In this document: positions 33,252 through 41,627 of the stretch, piece after piece
How positions within the stretch are numbered: position 1 is the first letter of the stretch
Layout of the letters: every line of letters starts with the position of its first letter
Virus record (IMG/VR): IMGVR_UViG_3300048838_001106
Location: 62,001 to 126,000 of that record
DNA length: 64,000 nt
Source of the DNA: a virus
Direction: 5' to 3' (one strand)
The notes under the pieces: generated by a model
Seen by the model: the letters and a program-made list of their open reading frames with translations, nothing else
Databases searched by the model: none
What the model was told of the DNA's origin: nothing
Program-made: the position numbers and the translations under genes

Positions 33252-33575
33252 ATGAAGATCACTGTGTTCAGACGAAAGCCTTCAACTAAGGCAGAGATGA
33301 TCTCGGCTATCGTCGTTATGGCGATAGCAGGTATTGTAATCTACATCGACGCCCAGGCCGAGAAGGCCGCTTGGGCGTCCCTGCCCAAAAGGCCGGAGCC
33401 CCGTGCTTCGGCTAAAAACACGGCCGACTCGCTCGAGGGTTATGCCCTCGAATTAGAGGAGTGGCTGTGCCGACGAGGCAGGCACGCTCCGGACAATGTC
33501 CGAGCTCACGCGCTCCGCGAGGCGGAGCAGGCACGCCACACGGCGTTCCAGGTAAGGTACATGAGAGCGTCGTGA
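33252..33575 (+). CDS. Single-pass membrane protein
   Basis: A 107-residue protein from ATG 33252 behind TGGAGTTCTT. A transmembrane helix at about 14-31 (MISAIVVMAIAGIVIYI) follows a basic N-terminus, so the charged C-terminal part is probably outside. No family recognised. Confidence 0.75.
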   Translation: MKITVFRRKPSTKAEMISAIVVMAIAGIVIYIDAQAEKAAWASLPKRPEPRASAKNTADSLEGYALELEEWLCRRGRHAPDNVRAHALREAEQARHTAFQVRYMRAS

Positions 33576-33604
33576 GTTGAAACGCCGTGTGGCTAGACTA
33601 GCTC

Positions 33605-33633
33605 AGGAGGTAATTCCACCTCCTCTTTTTTTT
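33605..33633 (+). terminator. Rho-independent terminator
   Basis: AGGAGGT/ACCTCCT with AATTCC loop, then C and eight Ts. The loop is identical to that of the terminator at 32207. Confidence 0.9.
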
Positions 33634-33703
33634 AGATGCCGTCAGATTGCGCGACCCTGATCTCGCAGGTATAACTGCAAAATACGATGTATTAGAGGAA
33701 GAC

Positions 33704-34534
33704 ATGTACAATCTTGGTTTTGCAACCGTTATGAAGACAGCAGGGCTATCTAAGACGGCTGTCACCCTGGATCAACTACGAAAGGCGACCAGTGCTCTGC
33801 AGAAAAACACGACTGTTGTCCGCAGAAGTCTCATGCCCGATGATATTTCTGGGGGATACTCGGGCGTAATTAGGCCCAGGAACCACCTCCCAGAAACCTT
33901 TGGATTGGGACCAAATACGCTGGGAAAAACCAAAGACAAAGACCTAGAAAGTAAGTTACGACAGATATATGGGGATATGTTGGACTGGTATCCCGAGGAA
34001 GATGTGGATCAGGCGCTCCAGGACGCTCTTGCAAGAACCAAGGCCGTGCACCAGCCATTTATGGCAGGCGGTAGGTCTACTATTTATCAGGGAGGAAGCC
34101 CTGCTATATGGATGAAGCACCTTGTCGACAGTGGCGATTTTCCATCCCCTCAAGCGCAAGGATTCCAGAACATGCTTAAATCCGGACCAGGACAGGAGGC
34201 ATTTAATCGGTCTACCCTGCTACATGAAGGGTCCGAAATCGGTAAGCAATTTGGTAAAAGGCTGTTTGAATCTCATTTGTCTACAAGGCCCATGCTCCAG
34301 GATATGAATATCGCAGCTACACTGCGCGGCCCAGGTAGCGAAGCTGCAGGAGCCATCAAAGACCTGCGTGCACCAGAAGTGGCGTCGTTGAACAAGTACG
34401 TTCCGGGCCTGGAGCGTCTAAATCTCGGAGAAAATCGAATTTCTCGCCACGCCCAGAAGCGCATCCAGCAATCTTACGAGCGCAGCCTCGACAGAGAAGG
34501 CGTGAAGGGTATTCCCGGTATTAACGCGCCTTGA
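33704..34534 (+). CDS. Tagged protein 1 (YNLGFATVMKTAGLSKTA)
   Basis: A 276-residue protein; ATG 33704 follows AGAGGAAG, and choosing it places the shared tag YNLGFATVMKTAGLSKTA exactly at the N-terminus. The middle has TLLHEGSEIGKQ, an HExxE-like sequence that might bind metal, but no peptidase family is clear. It is on the + strand and converges with the six tagged genes on the - strand, leaving only 7 bases between stops. Confidence 0.8.
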   Translation: MYNLGFATVMKTAGLSKTAVTLDQLRKATSALQKNTTVVRRSLMPDDISGGYSGVIRPRNHLPETFGLGPNTLGKTKDKDLESKLRQIYGDMLDWYPEEDVDQALQDALARTKAVHQPFMAGGRSTIYQGGSPAIWMKHLVDSGDFPSPQAQGFQNMLKSGPGQEAFNRSTLLHEGSEIGKQFGKRLFESHLSTRPMLQDMNIAATLRGPGSEAAGAIKDLRAPEVASLNKYVPGLERLNLGENRISRHAQKRIQQSYERSLDREGVKGIPGINAP

Positions 34535-34541
34535 CCTGCTT

Positions 34542-35195
34542 TCACATCACCTTCAAGTACTTCGGCGCGATAATCCCAGTAGGCGTGTGAATCGACGCAT
34601 GCGGTACATTTGCCGCGTAGTACCCTTCGTTGTCAGGGTCCTCATAATGCTTCCACAATTCCTCTGGTGTCCGAGCTTGCAGCTCTCGAAGCTCAGCGTC
34701 CTCTAAGAACCGACGCCGCGTGTCTCCGCGACCATCCGGGGTCAGCTCAATCCCGAAGGCACGCGTCTCGGGCTCATCACGCATAAGTGCATCCATGTCG
34801 ACCTGGATTTTTGCGTAATCGTTCTGGCGAAGCGGATGCGCGTCTGCCAGTTGAACCGTGTCCGGAATATCAGAGAACATGACATTCGGGCCTTCAAAGA
34901 CGTCCTTCTCGTAGCCGGCTTGCGTACCCTGAATCGCGGACAGCAAGCGCCCTGTGCGCGTGCCTTTTGCCAGGGCCACGGCCTTCAGCAGCTCAGGGTT
35001 GGCAACCAGCCCTTTGTTCCCCGCAAGGCCGTGCGTCATAATCGAGTCTACCGAGGCAGGCGGCGCGTAGTGATAGACAGGAGCAAGGGGTTGAGGTGTT
35101 GGAGGTGTGACAACAGCAGGCGCAGGCGCAGGAACAACAGCGTCGAGCTCAGCAGTTTTGAGGACCAGGTTGTAGCCTACAGCATAGCTATTCAT
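34542..35195 (-). CDS. Tagged protein 2, ADP-ribosyltransferase-like
   Basis: A 217-residue protein. N-terminal tag SYAVGYNLVLKTAEL, a Pro/Ala linker (residues 22-38), then PVYHYAPPASVDSIMTHGL and a late segment HASIHTPTGIIAPKYLKVM. The YHxxxxxxxxSIxxxGL start is typical of the ART fold (DarT, KptA and related enzymes that use NAD). The catalytic residues cannot be fixed by eye. It is the last gene of the operon and overlaps 35192 by 4 bases. Confidence 0.75.
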   Translation of the reverse strand: MNSYAVGYNLVLKTAELDAVVPAPAPAVVTPPTPQPLAPVYHYAPPASVDSIMTHGLAGNKGLVANPELLKAVALAKGTRTGRLLSAIQGTQAGYEKDVFEGPNVMFSDIPDTVQLADAHPLRQNDYAKIQVDMDALMRDEPETRAFGIELTPDGRGDTRRRFLEDAELRELQARTPEELWKHYEDPDNEGYYAANVPHASIHTPTGIIAPKYLKVM

Positions 35196-36100
35196 CGTTC
35201 AAAGTACCCCAGACCAAGTCTGTCGCGGAGAGCCTGGCCTTCTTCTGCAGTGATATAGAAGCGTCCACCGGGCTGTACTGCGTCTTTGAACTGCGTGCGA
35301 ATCAAGCGGCGCGCTTCGTTCGCCTCGTCACTTATGTTCGGATCATGTTGCATATTTTTAATGTTGTCAAAATACGCGATGCCCGGCCTTTTCACCGTGC
35401 CTATATCGTCTACCATTGGAGAGGCCCAGCTGTTCCCAACCCCTTTTTGCCATGCACGGTCAATCGCCACCTCCGCATTCCATAAGAGGTCTGGGTCGCG
35501 TGCTATGCGATCAGACGTCTCTCGCTCTATTACATGGTTAGGCGACAGTGGCGTATCGAAAGGTAAGGTGGTCTCGGCATGAAAAGGCCGCGTTCGTCCT
35601 CCGAACCCGTCATAACTACTTTGGGTGGGTGCTCCTGTCCAAAGATCCATGTTTTGAAGTTTCCACTTATCTGTGTCGGCTTTTGAGGCGTCCACGTGGG
35701 TGGGGACGTATTCAGGATTTGCGCTGGTAAAGCGTGTTATTTGATGGCCTCGAGGACCACCAACCACATCTTGAACTCTGAGCCCAACCGGCACTTCCTC
35801 ACCCAACACACCTGGAATGACTTGCTTCGAAGGGAGTATTGGGAACGCATGACGCCAGCCTTTGCCTGCCAAAGCACCCAAGGCAGCTGTAGCCGCGCCG
35901 CCTACAACAGGCTTCGTCCAGTCGGGTTTTCGGTCGTTGACGAGCGTGTCTATTCCGAAACTTCCAGCGCCTATCGCACCGCCAGCAGCCCCAAGCCCGA
36001 TCGCATTCCGCGTAGCAGGGTGTAAGTCGTGCCACTTACTGAGGTCGAGCTTCGCAATCTTCATCAAGTGGGCGTACCCAGATTCGTAGTGTCTATTCAT
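35192..36100 (-). CDS. Tagged protein 3
   Basis: A 302-residue protein. Tag: HYESGYAHLMKIAKLDLSKW. Next comes a Gly/Ala-rich stretch that could cross or enter a membrane (IGLGAAGGAIGAGSFGI and VVGGAATAALGALAG). The C-terminal half is globular, ending RFYITAEEGQALRDRLGLG; the domain is not recognised. Confidence 0.78.
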   Translation of the reverse strand: MNRHYESGYAHLMKIAKLDLSKWHDLHPATRNAIGLGAAGGAIGAGSFGIDTLVNDRKPDWTKPVVGGAATAALGALAGKGWRHAFPILPSKQVIPGVLGEEVPVGLRVQDVVGGPRGHQITRFTSANPEYVPTHVDASKADTDKWKLQNMDLWTGAPTQSSYDGFGGRTRPFHAETTLPFDTPLSPNHVIERETSDRIARDPDLLWNAEVAIDRAWQKGVGNSWASPMVDDIGTVKRPGIAYFDNIKNMQHDPNISDEANEARRLIRTQFKDAVQPGGRFYITAEEGQALRDRLGLGYFER

Positions 36101-36104
36101 AATC

Positions 36105-37532
36105 TCAAAACTCCGGCTTCTTGCCTTTCGATTTGGAAAAGTCTTCCATCAATTCCAGGCCGCCATCTTTTGTTGGCCGCCAGCGTTTGGTCAAAGTAGG
36201 TCTTAGAGCACCTTCGGTGACTACTTTTTCGTAGTAGGGGGAGGTGTCAACGTGGGTGGGGTCTAACATCTTCGACGAGGCAATTTCCTCAGGAGACAGG
36301 TATCGAGAGTCCCTGGCTACGTGCGCGTGCCAGGGACTTTGCTCTTTAGGGGGGACTTTCGCAGGGTCAAACTCGAACACAGACGCTCTATTATGTGTGC
36401 CTTCGGCGTATTGCCGGGCCACGTCTGGATGCCCTGTCACCCACGTAGGATCTTTAGGCTCTACAACCTGGTACGGACTCTGAGCTCTGTATGCACGAGA
36501 TGCCGGGTCGAACATACTGTGTGACTTAAAAATCTCACCCGTCGAATAATTCAACGTTTGAATATCTGGATCTATGGGAGAGACGGGTGTAGCTCTCGTG
36601 TTCATGATGTATTTTCTCAGGCGAGAGCGCGCAGAATCCGCTTCGAGTTTCGCCTCCCTTGCAGCAGCAAATATCGCGGCCATATCTTCTCGAGGCATTC
36701 TCTGAGGATTTCTTACAGCGTTGTGCACCGTGTCGAGCACAGGATTGAGCGCCGAAGAGGACGTCCGAGACTCACTAACCCGGAGTTTGTCCGAGAGAGT
36801 TGCCAGCGCCTCAGCTGGAAACGCGGATAGTACATCTCCGGAATCTTGCAAATAAGAATCTACCAGGAAGGAGATGTCTTGTGCCTTCTCTTCTGGGGAC
36901 ATGACGCGCTCTAGGGTCCGCACAACATCGTGCGGCGACGCATCGTCTGGCAACGCCCTCAGATCGCGCTGAGCGTCAGGGTGCGCAAAACTAAACAACC
37001 TGGCTTGCTGAAGATTAGCAGGATCTGAGGATTGCCTAATCCACGAGGCTGGAACAGGGATGTTCTCAGCCCCAAGAATGCCAACAGCCTCTTCTGGCTT
37101 GAGAGGCCGATCGTGTAGCAGCTTATTGACACTGTATTGGATATTAGGGTTCAGGGCCTCGCCAGCAGACGCGTGAAGATGGTCTTCCCGAAGCGGGTTC
37201 CGCGGCAAGAAAGACTTCAAATACTTCTCAGGCTCATAAGTTTTAGACAATATGATCTGTTCAATGTCTTCAGACACGGGCAATCTTCGGGCAGTGTCAG
37301 CTAAAGGCGAGAACCGCGAATCTTGCGAACTTGTCCATTCGCGAATCGCAGATGGAACGCCTTCCCAGTCGCCCGTGCGTCTCCCCCACTGCAATCTCTC
37401 TGCAGACACAGGTGCATTGGGGTGCTCGATGTCCAGGAGCTTCTTCAAGAGCCTTGTGTTGATTGCCGTCTTTTCCAGGCCGGCCACTTTGACCACCGAA
37501 TTGTATCCATCGATATAACTTGACCGCATCAA
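36105..37532 (-). CDS. Tagged protein 4, possible ART-like C-terminus
   Basis: A 475-residue protein. Tag: SSYIDGYNSVVKVAGLEKTA. A long helical middle is followed near residue 375 by TWVTGHPDVARQYAEG and RASVFEFDP, a pattern seen in ART-like and other toxin-type domains (xTxxxxVAxxYA ... VxxxD). The assignment is weak. Overlaps the upstream gene by 4 bases. Confidence 0.75.
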   Translation of the reverse strand: MMRSSYIDGYNSVVKVAGLEKTAINTRLLKKLLDIEHPNAPVSAERLQWGRRTGDWEGVPSAIREWTSSQDSRFSPLADTARRLPVSEDIEQIILSKTYEPEKYLKSFLPRNPLREDHLHASAGEALNPNIQYSVNKLLHDRPLKPEEAVGILGAENIPVPASWIRQSSDPANLQQARLFSFAHPDAQRDLRALPDDASPHDVVRTLERVMSPEEKAQDISFLVDSYLQDSGDVLSAFPAEALATLSDKLRVSESRTSSSALNPVLDTVHNAVRNPQRMPREDMAAIFAAAREAKLEADSARSRLRKYIMNTRATPVSPIDPDIQTLNYSTGEIFKSHSMFDPASRAYRAQSPYQVVEPKDPTWVTGHPDVARQYAEGTHNRASVFEFDPAKVPPKEQSPWHAHVARDSRYLSPEEIASSKMLDPTHVDTSPYYEKVVTEGALRPTLTKRWRPTKDGGLELMEDFSKSKGKKPEF

Positions 37533-38626
37533 GTCCTCCTGGAAGGCCGCTGCACGGCGGTGGCAACCGCAGGCAGTGCCTCGGTGTGCGCGGCATACGG
37601 CGCTGGCACTGTTTCAGCGCGCGGACCTTGTCTGTGCACTTTCTTTACTGGTATCTCTCCTCGATGCATGTAAGCACGCATGTCCGATGCTGAGCTGGAC
37701 AGCCTTGTGAGCGGGGTGGGGCCGCCCCACTGTGCGCGCTGCAAGTTCGGGAAGTAGCCAGATTTTGGATTAGCCGCGCCCTCCTCTACGTGGATACCAT
37801 GACCCGTTTGCGGAGAATACACGCCATCCGACGGGCGCGTCGGTATGAAGTCCACAACCTTTGATCTTCCGTCCGCTGTTACAGCAATGTTGTTGCCGTG
37901 ACTAGACCGCTGCCATGTGTCAGCGAAGTCCTCGCTGCGAAATCCTGGGTGCGCCCGGTCTAGAGACCTACGAAGCGCCGCCTCGTCATAGTGCGTGTTG
38001 CCGCCTGTCTGTGCGTGAGGCACGTACTCCGTGTAGTGAGTTCGATACTCCTTGCCGGTGACTGGACTGGTGACCGTCTTTGCGCCGTACAGCTCTGTAA
38101 GAGGATTGTCCTCCTTGGCGAAGCGGCGTTGCGATGCCTGCATGATTTGTTCTTTTCGCCTCACGCCCTTAGGAGAGTAGATGGCCGAGTCCGGGTTGTA
38201 CGTCTTGCGTGCGACCAGTTGACCTTTGTGAGCCACTAGATCTGCGATGCCTTCACCGCCAGTTCCCAGGTGACCGACGTATTCCCTGGGAGAGTAGCCT
38301 CGCTGCTGCATGGTAGCTAGAAGCTGGTTCGCCTTGTCAGGAGAGGCACCTGCCTGGATGCGGTCAGGAGCAAGGCGAGTCTTTTTTAGAGGCGTTTGTG
38401 GTGCGGTGGCGCCAGGAAACGCCGCAGCAGTCTCCGCGTACGCTGAAGGCTGTGTTTCGGCTACGGTCGAAGCGTACCTAGTCGGCGCTGCTTTGTTGAC
38501 ATAAGATGGCTCCGTGCTCTTTAACAGAGACCGCAATATCTTTGTCTCTCGCCTGGCCGCTTCTTTTTCGAGCAGCCCTGCAGCAGCGTATACAGCGTCC
38601 ATGCCGTCGAAGTAGTTTCTGGTCAT
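37529..38626 (-). CDS. Tagged protein 5, protein-kinase-like
   Basis: A 365-residue protein. Tag (diverged): RNYFDGMDAVYAAAGLLEKE. Residues about 117-262 follow the order of a protein kinase fold: Gly loop HLGTGGEGIADLV (119-131), candidate ATP-binding Lys in VARK (Lys141), hinge-like YTEYVPHA (198-205), catalytic-loop-like HGNN (243-246), and VVDF (257-260) as the metal-binding DFG equivalent. The Asp of HRD is not seen, so it may be atypical or inactive. The C-terminus is Pro/Arg-rich. Confidence 0.75.
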   Translation of the reverse strand: MTRNYFDGMDAVYAAAGLLEKEAARRETKILRSLLKSTEPSYVNKAAPTRYASTVAETQPSAYAETAAAFPGATAPQTPLKKTRLAPDRIQAGASPDKANQLLATMQQRGYSPREYVGHLGTGGEGIADLVAHKGQLVARKTYNPDSAIYSPKGVRRKEQIMQASQRRFAKEDNPLTELYGAKTVTSPVTGKEYRTHYTEYVPHAQTGGNTHYDEAALRRSLDRAHPGFRSEDFADTWQRSSHGNNIAVTADGRSKVVDFIPTRPSDGVYSPQTGHGIHVEEGAANPKSGYFPNLQRAQWGGPTPLTRLSSSASDMRAYMHRGEIPVKKVHRQGPRAETVPAPYAAHTEALPAVATAVQRPSRRT

Positions 38627-39166
38627 TTACTTGGTCCGGGAGTACAAATAGGTAGCAGCTGCACCAGGAGCACCGACGTAGAGGGCCGCGTCAGACACGG
38701 ACACGCCTTTTCTGGCCGTGTCTTTTAAGTCACGGAGCATCTTAGATCCCTTCGCCCCAACACTTTTTGCTGGCAGCCTGGCGACCTTCATTATGGTGTT
38801 GTAGCCATCACTGTAGCTGCTTTCTTTGCTGAAATGGTCGTGCAGTTTGTTTACGCCGTAAACTGTGGCGCCTATACCACCCAAGATTCCTGCGCCGGCG
38901 AGTCTTCGCCCCTTCATGGTCATCTTCCTGTTAGCGATGGCCTTGTGCCCGGCGTCTTCCATCGGAATGCCCTCGTCCACCATTTTCCTGATGGCCCTGG
39001 ACGAGTCCTTGTCGCGCTTGGTGTCAACTGTCATGTTGAGGTACTTTAAGCCAGCCGCATTTGCTGCCGTGCCCCCAATGGCCGCCGCCGCACCAGGAGG
39101 CAAAGCAGATTCTTCTTGGTACGTGGCATATGCTGGCGCAGGGCCGTAGCCCAATTTTGTTGTCAT
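38627..39166 (-). CDS. Tagged protein 6, tag internal
   Basis: A 179-residue protein. The same tag SSYSDGYNTIMKVARLPAKS occurs not at the start but at residues 115-134, after a hydrophobic Gly-rich segment (RRLAGAGILGGIGATVYGV). A second small Ala-rich segment ends the protein (ALYVGAPGAAATYLY). It may be a membrane protein, a fusion of two short proteins, or evidence that the tag is a docking rather than a leader sequence. Confidence 0.72.
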   Translation of the reverse strand: MTTKLGYGPAPAYATYQEESALPPGAAAAIGGTAANAAGLKYLNMTVDTKRDKDSSRAIRKMVDEGIPMEDAGHKAIANRKMTMKGRRLAGAGILGGIGATVYGVNKLHDHFSKESSYSDGYNTIMKVARLPAKSVGAKGSKMLRDLKDTARKGVSVSDAALYVGAPGAAATYLYSRTK

Positions 39167-39183
39167 CGTGGTTCTCGCCGTGG

Positions 39184-39675
39184 TTAGATCTCGTCAGCTG
39201 CCTGTAATCCTGCCCAGATACCGTGACGCGCCGCGCCTTCACCCGCTACACCACCTAGCAGACCTGCTATTACGTTAGGGCTTAGCGGGATTTTGACATT
39301 TCGAATTTTAATTTCGTCTGGAAGATTCCCACGCAGAGCATGTCTGGCGATGGCCGACACCACTTGATCGGTGCCTTCTCCGGCGACTTCGCCGCCGATT
39401 GCAGCCCCAAGTTGGTACTTCAAGTCCAGATCTCTGGTGCCGTACATAGCCCCCAGTCCAGGCGCCATGCGCGCACCAACGTTAAACGGGGACAGCTTTC
39501 TGCCAGTTAGGGCGTGCGCTGCTTCTAGAGGGAACTGCGCATAGAAGCCAGCGGACCGGCCAGCCACAGCGTCTTCGGTAGCTTTGTCCAAATCAGGGCC
39601 GAAAGGCCAGGCGGCTGTTTTTGTTGGGAGGCCCGCGTGCGCCAGCACCAGATTGAACCCTGTATGATACGTCAC
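39184..39675 (-). CDS. Tagged protein 7
   Basis: A 163-residue protein from GTG 39675 with GGAG upstream. Tag: YHTGFNLVLAHAGLPTKTAA. The rest is Gly/Ala-rich with hydrophobic turns (IAGLLGGVAGEGAARHG), possibly membrane-interacting. It is the first gene of the minus-strand operon; a 128-base gap separates it from the divergent gene 39804. Confidence 0.75.
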   Translation of the reverse strand: MTYHTGFNLVLAHAGLPTKTAAWPFGPDLDKATEDAVAGRSAGFYAQFPLEAAHALTGRKLSPFNVGARMAPGLGAMYGTRDLDLKYQLGAAIGGEVAGEGTDQVVSAIARHALRGNLPDEIKIRNVKIPLSPNVIAGLLGGVAGEGAARHGIWAGLQAADEI

Positions 39676-39803
39676 GCCCTTGCTCCGTAGCTGCGGTAAA
39701 ACATCGCCAGCTTACTTGCGTGGGCCTCGTGCGTCAACGCGTCTGCACATCAATAGAAAACAACCTCATACTGTGGCACAAGAAAGCTCACACGGAGAAT
39801 CAT

Positions 39804-40526
39804 ATGACGATCGAGGACAATTTAAGAAAAATGTTTGAGACAGTAAACGCGAAGGAGGGACTCAAGCCGGGTCAATGGATGGAAGAACCCGACTATCTTG
39901 TGTTTGAGGCGCACGGATTTACGTGCGCTATTGTTCGTAGAAGCGGCACAGGGCATCTCTGCGGCTACGTGGTGCTGGACCACGACCACCCATGGGTACG
40001 GGAGCAAGATCCTTATGTCAATGTGCACGGCGGACTGACGTGTTTGAAGGAAATGTATTGGAGCGATGGCAAAACAGTGGCGGGGTTCGACTGCGCACAC
40101 TCAGGGGATGTGCTGCCGTCAATGTCTAATGGCGGATGGCTGTCGTCTCCTTATGGTGAGTCATACAAAGACATTACGTATGTGCAACGTCATACAACGT
40201 GTCTGGCGCAACAAGCAAGAGACGCCGTACCAGCGCTCTTCTCTATAGAGTCCTCGGACATAGCCGTCGTCAAAGAAATCACACAGCGCATCGTGAACAC
40301 AACACAGACAGATGAAGACAATACAGCACACATCAACACACTGCGTGGAGTGACTAACAGAGTCACCGAGGTCACCGGAGGACGCACAGCGGAGAACATG
40401 GTGTTGCGCCAAACGCTAGGGATGCTGGAATGCGCCATCGAAGGACTTGACGCAGACGAGGCAGTCGACGCACCTCATTCAGTAGTAGAGTATCTTCAAA
40501 CGTTCCTGGACGAGATCATGAGTTAG
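39804..40526 (+). CDS. Conserved phage protein (CGYVxLDHDHPW / VHGGLT / GFDCAHSGD)
   Basis: A 240-residue protein; ATG 39804 follows CGGAGAATCAT. CGYVVLDHDHPW, VNVHGGLTCL and GFDCAHSGDVLP are the hallmark motifs of a conserved phage protein family of unknown function with several invariant His and Asp, suggesting a metal site. The C-terminal helical part is specific to this phage. Confidence 0.85.
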   Translation: MTIEDNLRKMFETVNAKEGLKPGQWMEEPDYLVFEAHGFTCAIVRRSGTGHLCGYVVLDHDHPWVREQDPYVNVHGGLTCLKEMYWSDGKTVAGFDCAHSGDVLPSMSNGGWLSSPYGESYKDITYVQRHTTCLAQQARDAVPALFSIESSDIAVVKEITQRIVNTTQTDEDNTAHINTLRGVTNRVTEVTGGRTAENMVLRQTLGMLECAIEGLDADEAVDAPHSVVEYLQTFLDEIMS

Positions 40527-40616
40527 CTTGCTGAGTTTTTTAGCGCACAGCGCATTATTTTGACTTTCGTGGTAAAAGATTTCCCGTTAATGAACTAGAT
40601 TTATTGTGAGGGTATT

Positions 40617-40925
40617 ATGTGGATTATGCAGATAGGCATCTTTGTGCTTGGTGCCGCCGCAGGCGCGCTAATCGTACTGCGACACACGATGCGGATGGAA
40701 AGAGAAACAGCAGCTGCCGTGGAGAGGTTGTCAGCCATCGCCAGAGGAGCAATTCGAAGAGCAGACTTTTATGGGAGAAGCTGGGGGCGCATGGCCAGGA
40801 AACTACCTCCCGACGAGTGTATGGCCGAGATGATGACGTACTATGATGACGCGCCACCGGACGTCAGGGCTGAAATAGACAACGTGCTGTGCAACGCGTG
40901 GCCGAGCCGAGAAAAACCGAATTGA
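40617..40925 (+). CDS. Small single-pass membrane protein
   Basis: A 102-residue protein with an N-terminal transmembrane helix (IGIFVLGAAAGALIVL, residues 6-21) and a helical soluble part. It overlaps the RlpA-like gene, so they may act together at the envelope. A GGTAAAAGAT sequence at 40571 resembles the P1-P4 core but lacks the upstream box. Confidence 0.75.
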   Translation: MWIMQIGIFVLGAAAGALIVLRHTMRMERETAAAVERLSAIARGAIRRADFYGRSWGRMARKLPPDECMAEMMTYYDDAPPDVRAEIDNVLCNAWPSREKPN

Positions 40926-41377
40926 TAGAGAAAATATTAGTCATAGTGCTGGCCATGAATGTTCAATGGGGGTCAGTCGATGTGCCGGCGTTACCAGAAA
41001 TGACAGTTCAACACACCGGACTAGCCTCATGGTACGGCAGCGGAGTGAAAAACGACTACGGGCTGCACGGAAGTATAACTGCAACCGGTGAGCCGTTTGA
41101 TCCGTCAAAAAAAACGTGCGCTATGCGGGCGGCTCCATTGCGTAGAGCCGTGTTGGTAAGGCTGACACGCACGGGACACAAGACATGGTGCCTTGTTAAT
41201 GACCGTGGACCTTACGGGGCCTTAGACGATGAGGGCCTGTGGATTACCAAATTTTCTAGAGAGGACCCTGGAGAGTGGCGCGGCGTTATCGATCTCAGTC
41301 GGGCAACTGCCGTGGCTTTAGGGTTTGACTTTCAAAGAGGACTCGAGCAAGTCGAGATTCTATACACGACACACTGA
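40922..41377 (+). CDS. RlpA-like double-psi beta-barrel protein, secreted
   Basis: About 151 residues. TTG 40922 overlaps the previous stop as TTGA and would yield a signal peptide (MIEKILVIVLAMNVQWGS); GTG 40889 is an alternative. The mature part has GLASWYGSG, ITATGEPFD, CAMR, LVNDRGPYG and IDLSRATAVALGF, the full RlpA pattern including the conserved Asp of NDRGPY. Bacterial RlpA cleaves peptidoglycan lacking stem peptides. A phage copy could help lysis or wall remodelling. Confidence 0.88.
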   Translation: MIEKILVIVLAMNVQWGSVDVPALPEMTVQHTGLASWYGSGVKNDYGLHGSITATGEPFDPSKKTCAMRAAPLRRAVLVRLTRTGHKTWCLVNDRGPYGALDDEGLWITKFSREDPGEWRGVIDLSRATAVALGFDFQRGLEQVEILYTTH

Positions 41378-41396
41378 AACGGCCATGGAGGCTTTA

Positions 41397-41627
41397 ATGG
41401 ACAGACCTGACCCCGTCGATATCTTCGTTAAGACTTTGCGAGACGCGCGTCTTCTAAAGAAGATGACACAGAGAGAAGTGGCCGATCGAATCGGAGTCAC
41501 CACGCAAACTTTCTCTAACTGGGAAACAGAGTCATCTGTGCCACGATTCGATAACGCGTTGAAATGGGCTGCCCTTATGGGATATGACGTACGTCTGACT
41601 ACCAGGAAGCAGCATGACGAACATTGA
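41397..41627 (+). CDS. XRE-family HTH regulator
   Basis: A 76-residue protein from ATG 41397 behind GGAGG. Residues about 18-70 form a Cro/CI-type HTH: KKMTQREVADRIGVTTQTFS and NWETESSVPRFDNALKWAAL. It is a single small DNA-binding domain, suited to local repression. Confidence 0.9.
   Translation: MDRPDPVDIFVKTLRDARLLKKMTQREVADRIGVTTQTFSNWETESSVPRFDNALKWAALMGYDVRLTTRKQHDEH

Noticed and set aside
40571-40580. GGTAAAAGAT upstream of 40617 as a P-type promoter
   Set aside because: Core differs and no upstream box at 16-17 bases.
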